Source of the DNA: Rhodospirillales bacterium 70-18
GTDB taxonomy: Bacteria; Pseudomonadota; Alphaproteobacteria; Acetobacterales; Acetobacteraceae
Assembly (NCBI GenBank): GCA_001899585.1
Contig: MKWE01000009.1
Location: 193,025 to 231,521, forward strand
DNA: 38,497 nucleotides
Direction: 5' to 3'
Shown: piece after piece, positions 25,143 through 32,333 of the stretch
How the letters are laid out: every line of letters begins with the position of its first letter
Numbering within the stretch: the first letter of the stretch is position 1
Position numbers and translations under genes: made by a program
Notes under the pieces: generated by a model
Told to the model about the DNA's origin: nothing
The model's database searches: none
The model's input: only the letters and a program-made list of their open reading frames with translations

Positions 25143-28100
25143 TCATTCTGCCGCCGCCGGCACGGTCTGATGCCGGGATTCGGCGATGTTATGCCGCTTC
25201 AGGGGCCTGTTTCCGGCCAGTCTGCGCATCAAAACGTAGCAAACAGGGGTCAAGAACACGCCGAACGCGGTCACCCCGATCATGCCGAAGAACACAGCCA
25301 CACCCATCGCGTGCCGCATCTCCGCACCCGCTCCGATCGAGGTCACCAGCGGCACCACGCCCATGATGAAGGCCAATGATGTCATCAGGATCGGCCGCAA
25401 CCGCAGCCGGCTCGCCTCGATTGCCGCCTCGCGCGGGGTGCGGCCCTCATGCTCCAGTTCACGGGCGAACTCCACGATCAGGATGGCGTTCTTCGCCGAC
25501 AGCCCCACCAGCACGATCAACCCGATCTGGGTGAACACGTTGTTGTCGCCGCCGGTGAAATACACCCCCAGCATCGCCGCCAGCAGCCCCATCGGCACGA
25601 TCATGATGATCGCCAGGGGCAGGGTTAGGCTTTCGTACTGCGCCGCAAGCACCAGATAAACCAACAGAATCGATAGCGGGAACACCAGAACGGCGGAGTT
25701 GCCGGCGAGGATCTGCTGGTAGGTCAGTTCGGTCCATTCATAGGCGAAGCCCTTCGGCAGCGTCTCCGCGGCGATGCGGTCCACCGCCGCCTGTGCCTGC
25801 CCGCTGGAATAGCCGGGCGCCGGCCCGCCATTCACGTCCGCCGCCAGGAAGCCATTGTAATGCATGGCCCTTTCCGGCCCGGCGCTGGGCGTCACCTTCA
25901 GCAGCGCCGCCAGCGGGATCATCTCGCCGCTGGCCGAGCGGACCTTGAGCCGGCCGATATCCTCGGGCCGGGCGCGAAACCGCGCGTCGGCCTGCAAGCG
26001 CACCGAGTAGGTGCGGCCGAAGGCATTGAAATCGTTCACGTAGAGCGAGCCGAGATAGATCTGCAGGGTCTGGAAGATGTCCGGCAGCGCCACTCCCAGC
26101 TGCCGCGCCCGGGTGCGGTCGATATCGGCGTAAAGCTGCGGCACGTTCACCTGGAAGCTGGAGAAAAGCCCGGCCAATTCAGGCGCCTGCCGGGCCTTGG
26201 CGAGAAACGCATTGGTCGCCGCGTCCAGCGCCTGGTAGCCGAGCCCGGCGCGATCCTCGATCTCCAGCTTGAAGCCGCCGATGGTGCCCAGCCCCTGCAC
26301 CGGCGGCGGCGGGAACATCGCGATGAAGGCTTCTTGTATGGCCGCGAATTTCTGGTTCAGCTGCATCGCGATCGCCCCCCCGCTGAGGTTCGGCGTGGTG
26401 CGCTCCTCGAACGGCTTCAGCGAGACGAAGACGATGCCGGAGTTGGAGCTGTTGGTGAACCCGTTGATCGAAAGACCGGGAAAGGCGATCGCGCTCTCCA
26501 CCCCGGGCTGCTTCAGCGCGATATCGGTCATCCGGCGGATCACGTCCTCGGTGCGGTCCAGCGTGGCGGCGTCGGGCAGCTGCGCGAAGCCGACCAGGTA
26601 TTGCTTGTCCTGCCCTGGCACGAAGCCGCCTGGTACGGTGCGGAACATGACGAACACCAGCGCCAGCAGCACGGCGTAGACGCCCATCATCAGCCCCTTG
26701 CGGCCGATCACCCGCCGCACGCCGCCGCCATAGGCCGCCGAGCCACGGTTGAAGGCGCGGTTGAAGCCGCGGAACAGCCAGCCGAGGGCGAAATCCATCG
26801 CCCTGGTCAGCCGGTCCTTCGGCGCGTCGTGGCCGCGCAGCAGCAGCGCGGCCAACGCCGGCGACAAGGTGAGCGAGTTCACCGCCGAGATCACCGTGGA
26901 GATGGCGATGGTCAGCGCGAATTGCCGGTAGAATTGCCCGGTCAGCCCGCTGATGAAGGCCAGCGGCACGAACACCGCGATCAGCACCAGGGCGATGGCG
27001 ATGATCGGGCCCGAAACCTCGGACATGGCGCGATAGGTCGCCTCGCGCGGTGCCAGCCCGCGTTCGATGTTACGCTCGACGTTCTCCACCACCACGATCG
27101 CGTCATCGACCACGATGCCGATCGCCAGCACCAGGCCGAACAGGCTCAAGGCGTTGATCGAGAAGCCGAACAGATGCATCACCGCGAAGGTGCCCACCAC
27201 CGAGACCGGGACGGCAACCAGCGGGATGATCGAGGCGCGCCAGGTCTGCAGGAACAGGATCACCACCAGCACCACCAGCAGCACCGCCTCGACCAGCGTG
27301 TGCACGACGGCCTCGATGGAGGCGCGGACGAACTGGGTGGTGTCGTAGACCACGGCATAATCCACGCCATCCGGCATGTTCTGCTTGATCTCTTCCATCG
27401 TCTTGCGCACCGCGTCGGCGATCTCGATGGCGTTCGAGCCTGGCGCCTGGAACACCGGGATGGCGACCGCGTATTTGTTGTTCAGCAGCGAGCGCAGCGC
27501 ATAATCCGACGCGCCCATCTCGATGCGCGCCACATCGCGCAGATGCGTCACCTGTCCGTCGGCGCCGGATTTCACGATGATGTCGCCGAACTGCTCCGGC
27601 GTGCGCAGCCGGCCCTGGGCGTTCACCGATAGCTGCAGATCCAGCCCTGGCAGGCTCGGCGAGCCGCCGATGGTGCCGGCGGCCGCCTGCACGTTCTGCG
27701 CCTGCACCTCGCGCGCGACGTCGCCGGCCGAGAGGCCGCGCGCGGCCAGCTTGTCCGGGTCCAGCCAGATGCGCATCGCGTAGTCGCCCGAGCCGAACAA
27801 CTGCACGTCGCCGACGCCCTTGATGCGGGCGAGCCGATCCTTAACGTTCAGCAGCGCGTAGTTGCGCAGATAGGTCATGTCGTAGCGGCCGTTCGGGGAG
27901 CGCAGATGCACCACCATCATCAGGTCGGGCGAGCTTTTGATGGTGGTGATGCCCAAGGCCCGCACCTCGGCCGGCAGGCGCGGCTCGGCCTGGGCGACGC
28001 GGTTCTGCACCAGCTGCTGCGCCTTGTCCGGGTCGGTGCCCAGGGCAAAGGTCACCGTCAGCGTCATCAACCCGTCGGTGGTGGCCTGGCTGCTCATGTA

Positions 28101-28334
28101 GAGCATGCCCTCCACGCCGTTGATCTGCTCCTCGATCGGGGTTGCCACCGTCTCGGCGATCACCTTCGGGTTGGCGCCGGGATAGGTGGCGCGCACCACA
28201 ATCTGCGGCGGCACCACCTCGGGGTATTCCGAGATGGGCAGCGCGCCGAGGGCGAGCAGGCCGGCGACGAAGATGAGCACCGAAAGCACGCCGGCGAAGA
28301 CCGGGCGGTCGATGAAGAATTTTGAGATGTTCAT
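25143..28334 (-). CDS. RND multidrug efflux pump inner-membrane transporter, HAE1 type
   Basis: 1063 residues, the size of AcrB/MexF. The ATG at 28334 starts MNISKFFIDRPVFAGVLS, the canonical HAE1 N-terminus; a TTG further upstream only reads through the palindromic element. Periplasmic features include LPISEYPEVVPPQIVVRATYPGA (rather AcrB-like). The proton-relay Asp pair is in GIVVDDAIVVVENVER (TM4) and the partner Lys in GLSAKNAILIVEFARE (TM10). It is a trimeric proton-driven pump that expels drugs or other amphiphiles through an adaptor and a TolC-type channel. Third gene of the hydrolase-adaptor-pump operon; no outer-membrane factor gene follows, so it must use one encoded elsewhere. The start lacks a visible Shine-Dalgarno (a run of T and C precedes the ATG), and the repeat element at 28353-28477 is just upstream. 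Confidence 0.5.
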   Translation of the reverse strand: MNISKFFIDRPVFAGVLSVLIFVAGLLALGALPISEYPEVVPPQIVVRATYPGANPKVIAETVATPIEEQINGVEGMLYMSSQATTDGLMTLTVTFALGTDPDKAQQLVQNRVAQAEPRLPAEVRALGITTIKSSPDLMMVVHLRSPNGRYDMTYLRNYALLNVKDRLARIKGVGDVQLFGSGDYAMRIWLDPDKLAARGLSAGDVAREVQAQNVQAAAGTIGGSPSLPGLDLQLSVNAQGRLRTPEQFGDIIVKSGADGQVTHLRDVARIEMGASDYALRSLLNNKYAVAIPVFQAPGSNAIEIADAVRKTMEEIKQNMPDGVDYAVVYDTTQFVRASIEAVVHTLVEAVLLVVLVVILFLQTWRASIIPLVAVPVSVVGTFAVMHLFGFSINALSLFGLVLAIGIVVDDAIVVVENVERNIERGLAPREATYRAMSEVSGPIIAIALVLIAVFVPLAFISGLTGQFYRQFALTIAISTVISAVNSLTLSPALAALLLRGHDAPKDRLTRAMDFALGWLFRGFNRAFNRGSAAYGGGVRRVIGRKGLMMGVYAVLLALVFVMFRTVPGGFVPGQDKQYLVGFAQLPDAATLDRTEDVIRRMTDIALKQPGVESAIAFPGLSINGFTNSSNSGIVFVSLKPFEERTTPNLSGGAIAMQLNQKFAAIQEAFIAMFPPPPVQGLGTIGGFKLEIEDRAGLGYQALDAATNAFLAKARQAPELAGLFSSFQVNVPQLYADIDRTRARQLGVALPDIFQTLQIYLGSLYVNDFNAFGRTYSVRLQADARFRARPEDIGRLKVRSASGEMIPLAALLKVTPSAGPERAMHYNGFLAADVNGGPAPGYSSGQAQAAVDRIAAETLPKGFAYEWTELTYQQILAGNSAVLVFPLSILLVYLVLAAQYESLTLPLAIIMIVPMGLLAAMLGVYFTGGDNNVFTQIGLIVLVGLSAKNAILIVEFARELEHEGRTPREAAIEASRLRLRPILMTSLAFIMGVVPLVTSIGAGAEMRHAMGVAVFFGMIGVTAFGVFLTPVCYVLMRRLAGNRPLKRHNIAESRHQTVPAAAE

Positions 28335-28352
28335 AGGGAGAAATCCAAAAAG

Positions 28353-28477
28353 GGAAGGTCTTCTTTTTGTGAACAAAAAGAAGCAAAAAAACTCTTTGTC
28401 CGCTGGAGTCAGCCCAATCGGCGAAACTCCAGCGGATAAAGTTTTTTGGTTCTTTTTTTCAAAAAAGAACTGCTTCC
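28353..28477. repeat. AT-rich palindromic intergenic element, copy B
   Basis: The element is bounded by GGAAG (28353-28357) and CTTCC (28473-28477). Inside are three hairpins. Two are near-pure A/T palindromes: CTTCTTTTTGT-GA-ACAAAAAGAAG (28360-28383) and GTTCTTTTTT-TC-AAAAAAGAAC (28449-28470). Between them a GC-rich stem, CTTTGTCCGCTGGAGT (28394-28409), pairs with ACTCCAGCGGATAAAG (28426-28441) and is flanked by T-runs on either strand, so it looks like a bidirectional intrinsic terminator. It fills almost the whole gap between the adaptor stop and the pump start. A diverged relative lies at 19460-19586. Confidence 0.5.
28394..28450. terminator. Intrinsic-terminator-like core of the palindromic element
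   Basis: A sixteen-pair stem (one G-T pair) with a 16-base loop is followed on the plus strand by GTTTTTTGG and on the minus strand by AGAGTTTTTTTG. On the minus strand it would partly terminate transcription between the adaptor and the pump gene. Confidence 0.5.
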
Positions 28478-28481
28478 TAGC

Positions 28482-29669
28482 CTAATCCGCTGCTGCGACG
28501 ACAACGCCCGGCCGTATCCTTTGGAGGCCGTTCACCACGATCCGGTCGCCCGGCTTCAGGCCGGCTTTCACCACCCGCAACCCGTCCACCAACTGGCCGA
28601 GCGCCACTTCGCGGTAGGTGGCCTGGTTGCCGGGGCCGACCACCATGACGAACTTCTTGTCCTGGTCGGTGCCTACGGCGCGCTCGCTCACCAGCAGTGC
28701 CGGGGTGGCGCCGGGGCGACCGAGGCGGATGCGGGCGAACTGGCCGGGCATCAGCGCGCCATCCGGGTTGGCGAACACCGCGCGCACCCGCACGGTGCCG
28801 CTGCTGGCGCTGACCGTGTTGTCGATCAGTTGCAGATGCCCCTCTATCGGCGTGCCGGCCTGTTCGGTGGTGCCCAGGCGCACCGGCACCCGCGCCAGTT
28901 CCAGCCTGGCATCGCGCCCGGCCGGCAGGTTGGCGAGGATGCGGCTGACGGTGGCCTCGTCGGCATCGAAACTGGCGTAGATCGGGTCCACCGAGACCAG
29001 CGAGGTAAGCACCGGTGCGCCGGTGCCGGCGGTGACGAGGTTGCCGGGGGTGATCTCGATACGGCCGACGCGGCCGGTGATCGGCGCGCGGACCTGGGTG
29101 TAGCCGAGGTTCAGCCTGGTGGTCTCCAGCGCGGCCTCGGCGGCGCGCTGGTTCGCCTCCGCCTCGGCGAAGGCGCCGGCGCGGGAGTCGGTTTCGCGGC
29201 GGGAGATGGCGCCGCTGCCGACCAGGGCCTGGCTGCGGGCGGCGTCGCGGCGCGTGATGGCCGCCTGGGCCTTCGCGGCCTCAAGCTGGGCCTGGGCGCG
29301 GGCGACCTCGGCGGCGTAGGGCGCGGGGTCGATGGTGAAGAGCAGGTCGCCCCGTTTCACCAGCGCGCCCTCGCGAAAATGCACCGCCTGGATGGCGCCG
29401 GCGACGCGGGGGCGGATATCGACGCGGTCCACCGCCTCCAGCCGGCCGGAGAATTCATCCCACAGCGTCACCTCGCGCTGAGTGACGGTGGCGATGGAGA
29501 CCGGCACCGGCGGCGGGGCGGGCGGTACGGCGGCGACGGCGCTGGTAGTCGCGGGCCACAGCACGTTCAGCTTGGCGGCGGTGCCGGCGGCGGCGGCGAG
29601 TGCCACGAGGCCGGTGCCGAGCAGCAGGCGACGGGAGGTGGAGCGCGTGGGCTGGGGAGAGGTGGTCAT
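28482..29669 (-). CDS. RND efflux periplasmic adaptor (membrane fusion protein)
   Basis: 395 residues. ATG 29669 is chosen over an in-frame start at 29768 because AAGGAG lies eight bases upstream and because it gives a proper N-terminal anchor (RRLLLGTGLVALAAAAGTAA). Domains in order: beta-barrel/lipoyl half (WDEFSGRLEAVDRVDIRPRV, then HFREGALVKRGDLLFTIDP), an alpha-helical hairpin rich in Ala, Gln and Arg, the second lipoyl half (LGYTQVRAPITGRVGR), then the beta-barrel (GTVRVRAVFANPDGALMPGQF) and membrane-proximal part. These are hallmarks of the AcrA/MexE group. It bridges the inner-membrane pump to the outer channel. Its ATG overlaps the stop of the hydrolase gene upstream (ATGA), so the two are translationally coupled. 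Confidence 0.5.
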   Translation of the reverse strand: MTTSPQPTRSTSRRLLLGTGLVALAAAAGTAAKLNVLWPATTSAVAAVPPAPPPVPVSIATVTQREVTLWDEFSGRLEAVDRVDIRPRVAGAIQAVHFREGALVKRGDLLFTIDPAPYAAEVARAQAQLEAAKAQAAITRRDAARSQALVGSGAISRRETDSRAGAFAEAEANQRAAEAALETTRLNLGYTQVRAPITGRVGRIEITPGNLVTAGTGAPVLTSLVSVDPIYASFDADEATVSRILANLPAGRDARLELARVPVRLGTTEQAGTPIEGHLQLIDNTVSASSGTVRVRAVFANPDGALMPGQFARIRLGRPGATPALLVSERAVGTDQDKKFVMVVGPGNQATYREVALGQLVDGLRVVKAGLKPGDRIVVNGLQRIRPGVVVAAAD

Positions 29670-30502
29670 CGTGAGGCTCCTTCGGCCCTGAGCGGCGGCC
29701 GGGTCGTTAAAGCTGTTTGGGCCAGAAAGTCGCTGAACAGGCGGCGGGCGATCGGGGCGCAAGGACATTCGTCGGCGGTGTTGGTGCCCAGGGCGCCGGG
29801 CCAGCCGGTGGGGGCGGGCAGCACATGGCTGGTGGCCTCGATGCCGGCAGCGACGAGGCGTTCGGCGTAGCGCAGGCTTTCATCCAGCAGCGGGTCGTCC
29901 GCGGCGGTGAGCACCAGGGCGGGCGGCAGCCGGGCCAGGCGAGAGGCGTTGGCCGGCGCGGCATATGGGTGGGCGGCCAACTCGGGCGCGCCGAGATAGT
30001 GGTGCCAGCCATCGGCGAGGCGGCAGCCGGCCGGGCCGGCATCGGCATCGCGCACCGAGGCGGAGGCCAGGCACGGGTCCAGCATCGGCGAAACCAGGAT
30101 CTGGCCGGACAGCGCCGGGCCGCCCTGGTCGCGCGCCATCATCGCCAGGGCGGCTGCCAGGTTGCCGCCGGATTCCTCGCCGGCGACGAACAGCCGGGCG
30201 CGGCGGTTCGCCCAGGCGGCGCGATGGGTGGCGAGGCTTTGCAGCGCGCGGAAACCGGCGCGCAGCGCGGCGGGAAACGGATGGGCGGGGCCGGTGGGGT
30301 AGTCCACCGAGACCACCACGGCGCCGGCTTCGGCTAGCAGGCGGGCGACCGCGTCGTGGCAGTTGGAGGCATCCTGCTGGAACGCGCCACCGTGCAGGTG
30401 CAGCACCAGCGCGGTGGGCGCTGCCGGGCCGCGGAAGACGCGGACTGGCAGCCCGATATCCCGCTCGGCTTCGTCCCGCTGCGCTTGGGTGGGTGGTGAC
30501 AT
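29666..30502 (-). CDS. Alpha/beta-hydrolase-fold protein with degenerate catalytic triad
   Basis: 278 residues with the fold of hormone-sensitive-lipase-type esterases: oxyanion motif HLHGGAF (35-41), VVVSVDYP, and the acid-residue region LTAADDPLLDES. The nucleophile elbow, normally GDSAGG, reads GEESGG (108-113), so the catalytic Ser position is Glu. The usual catalytic His region reads LPAPTGWPGALG with no His. It is therefore probably not a serine esterase. I recall similar GEE(A/S)GG proteins next to RND pumps in other proteobacteria, which would make this a conserved accessory protein rather than decay; that is memory, not a search. First gene of the efflux operon, overlapping the adaptor gene by four bases. 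No clear ribosome site precedes the ATG. Confidence 0.5.
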   Translation of the reverse strand: MSPPTQAQRDEAERDIGLPVRVFRGPAAPTALVLHLHGGAFQQDASNCHDAVARLLAEAGAVVVSVDYPTGPAHPFPAALRAGFRALQSLATHRAAWANRRARLFVAGEESGGNLAAALAMMARDQGGPALSGQILVSPMLDPCLASASVRDADAGPAGCRLADGWHHYLGAPELAAHPYAAPANASRLARLPPALVLTAADDPLLDESLRYAERLVAAGIEATSHVLPAPTGWPGALGTNTADECPCAPIARRLFSDFLAQTALTTRPPLRAEGASR

Positions 30503-30635
30503 GGCGGTGGACCTGTGGCGCGCAGCCGGATGCTGCGGTGCACCACGAAGTGGGTATTGCCGATTTTCACATAAGAGCGGGAAATGCTATTTCATTTTTT
30601 CCGTACGTGAATAATCAGGCGATTCTGGAGGGGTG
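30503..30635. promoter_or_regulatory. Divergent promoter region, efflux operon and LysR regulator
   Basis: AT-rich between 30560 and 30615, in contrast to the flanks. It contains the palindrome GAAAT-GCT-ATTTC (30581-30593), which fits a LysR-type T-N11-A site (T...A within a dyad), and TTCAC/GTGAA half-sites at about 30566 and 30606. It is the likely site of LysR binding for control of both directions; assignment is positional. Confidence 0.5.
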
Positions 30636-31541
30636 ATGGATCAACTCGCGGCGATGCGGGCATTCGTGCGGATCGTTGAATCCGGCAGCTTCAGCCGGGC
30701 GGCGACGCTGCTGCGCACCCCGAAACCGACGGTGACCAAGCAGCTGCAGCAACTGGAAAGCCATCTTGCCACCAAATTGCTGAACCGCACCACGCGGCGC
30801 ATCACGGTCACGCCGGACGGCGCCGCCTATTACGAGCGGGCGGTGCGGCTGCTGGGCGAGCTGGAGGAGCTGGATGGCAGCATGGCGGTGTCGCAGGCGC
30901 GGCCGCGCGGCAAGCTGCGGGTGGATGTGTCGTCGAGCCTGGCGCATCGGCTGATGATCCCGGCGCTGCCGGAATTCTTCGCGCGCTACCCGGATATCCA
31001 GATCGACCTTGGCGTGTCGGACCGGTTGACCGACCTGGTGGGGGAGAACGTGGATTGCGTGCTGCGCGCCGGGCCGCTGGAGGATACCGCGCTGGTGGCG
31101 CGGCGGGTTGGCGAGATGCGGTTCGTGACCTGCGCGGCGCCCGCCTATCTGGCGCGCCACGGCACGCCGGTGCATCCGGGGGAACTGGCGCAGCGGCATC
31201 GGTTCATCGGCTATTTCAAGCCGAGTTCCGGCCGCGGGCTGCCGTTCCGGTTCACCCGGGATGGCGAGACGATCGAGGTGGCGGCGGAGTATCAGCTCGC
31301 GGTGAATGAGAGCGTGGCCTATGTGGCGGCCTGCGCGGCGGGGCTGGGGATCATCCAGGTGCCGGGGTTCATGGCACGGCCGCATCTGACCAGCGGCGCG
31401 GTGGTGCCGATCCTGACCGAATGGGCGACGCGGACGGTGCCGCTTTACGTGGTGTACGCGCCGAACCGGCACCTGAGCAGCCGTCTGCGGGTGTTCGTGG
31501 ACTGGGTGGCGGGGCTGTTCGCCGATGACCGGCTGAATTAG
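30636..31541 (+). CDS. LysR-family transcriptional regulator
   Basis: 301 residues. The N-terminal winged helix ([59 protein letters not shown]) is the CrgA/AaeR-like LysR subgroup. The substrate-binding domain follows: [49 protein letters not shown], then [28 protein letters not shown] lies just upstream. The adjacent in-frame GTG at 30633 would add one residue; the ATG has the better spacing. It is divergent from the hydrolase-adaptor-pump operon, the classical arrangement for a regulator that induces the pump on sensing its substrate. The inducer is unknown. Confidence 0.5.
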   Translation: MDQLAAMRAFVRIVESGSFSRAATLLRTPKPTVTKQLQQLESHLATKLLNRTTRRITVTPDGAAYYERAVRLLGELEELDGSMAVSQARPRGKLRVDVSSSLAHRLMIPALPEFFARYPDIQIDLGVSDRLTDLVGENVDCVLRAGPLEDTALVARRVGEMRFVTCAAPAYLARHGTPVHPGELAQRHRFIGYFKPSSGRGLPFRFTRDGETIEVAAEYQLAVNESVAYVAACAAGLGIIQVPGFMARPHLTSGAVVPILTEWATRTVPLYVVYAPNRHLSSRLRVFVDWVAGLFADDRLN

Positions 31542-31619
31542 GTCTTTGATTTGGCCGCGCGATTCACGTCCGCGGTGGTTCCTCCCCCGGCGATCATGCT
31601 CCAGGCGAGCGTGGCCGCG

Positions 31620-31896
31620 ACGGCGCGGGCGACGGCGTGCAGCCGAGCGCCGAGGGGGCCGTGCGCATCAAGACGCCGGTCAACGCGCGATATGGCGCGA
31701 TCGAAACGCGCACCATCGGCGGATGGCCGGCCTTCGGTGCGGCGCTGACCACGGCGGGTGTGCCGCAAGAGGGCATGTCTACAAGAACGCCAACCATGGC
31801 TTCCACAACGACACCACGCCGCGCTACGACGAGGCGGCGGCCAAGGAGGCGTGGGAGCGCACGCTGGACTGGTTCGGCACATACCTGAAGGCCTGA
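31620..31896 (+). pseudogene. Dienelactone hydrolase, truncated and frameshifted
   Basis: Frame 1 (about 31631-31775) encodes [20 protein letters not shown], then [19 protein letters not shown]. The adjacent frame (31776-31896) continues [20 protein letters not shown] and [20 protein letters not shown] before a stop. Together they match the C-terminal third of a dienelactone hydrolase, including the His of the triad in NHGFHND. A single missing base in GAGGGCAT (about 31770-31777) accounts for the shift. The N-terminal part with the Cys nucleophile is absent; 31542-31619 shows no homology I can name. It is a decayed gene, and its partner start has been lost. Confidence 0.5.
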
Positions 31897-31936
31897 CCGG
31901 GCCGGCAGCGCTTCAACGAGGCAAGGGAGACGCGGG

Positions 31937-32323
31937 ATGTTCACGCATATGATGGTCGGTAGCAATGATATTGCCCGATCGAAGATGTTCTACGATGCCA
32001 CCCTGGAGGCGCTGGGCGCCAAGCCCGGCGTGGTGGATGCCAAGGGCCGGCTGATCTACCGGCACGCCGGCGGGCTGCTCATGGTGAGCCCGCCGATCGA
32101 TGGCAAGCCGGCCACCCATGCCAATGGCGGCACGATCGGCTTCGCGGCGGGCAGCCCGGCGCAGGCCGAGGCCTGGCACAAGGCCGGCGTGGCCAATGGC
32201 GGCACCGCGATCGAGGACCCGCCGGGGGTGCGCCAGGGCGGCGCCGGGCCGCTGTACCTGGCCTATCTGCGCGACCCCGACGGCAACAAGCTCTGCGCGC
32301 TGCACAGGATGCCGGCGGCCTGA
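31937..32323 (+). CDS. VOC-family protein (glyoxalase/bleomycin-resistance fold)
   Basis: 128 residues. MFTHMMVGSNDIARSKMFYDATLEALG is the first beta-alpha-beta-beta-beta module of the vicinal oxygen chelate fold with a His at position 4. GGTIGFAAGS and GPLYLAYLRDPDGNKLCALHR form the second. The metal ligand Glu usually found after DPDGN is replaced by Cys/Ala here, as in a large group of small VOC proteins of unknown function. AAGGGAG lies eight bases before the ATG. It stands alone, 40 bases after the dienelactone hydrolase remnant and convergent with the molybdenum hydroxylase gene. A role in detoxification or isomerisation is possible but not shown. Confidence 0.5.
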   Translation: MFTHMMVGSNDIARSKMFYDATLEALGAKPGVVDAKGRLIYRHAGGLLMVSPPIDGKPATHANGGTIGFAAGSPAQAEAWHKAGVANGGTAIEDPPGVRQGGAGPLYLAYLRDPDGNKLCALHRMPAA

Positions 32324-32333
32324 CGGCAGGGCG

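Noticed and set aside
25860-27632. A 590-residue plus-strand frame opposite the RND pump.
   Set aside because: His/Arg/Asp-rich shadow of the pump gene, which has all HAE1 motifs on the minus strand.
28360-28470. The hairpins between adaptor and pump considered as a CRISPR-like repeat or small RNA gene.
   Set aside because: Only one set of nested palindromes without spaced direct repeats; better explained as a dispersed intergenic element with a terminator-like core.
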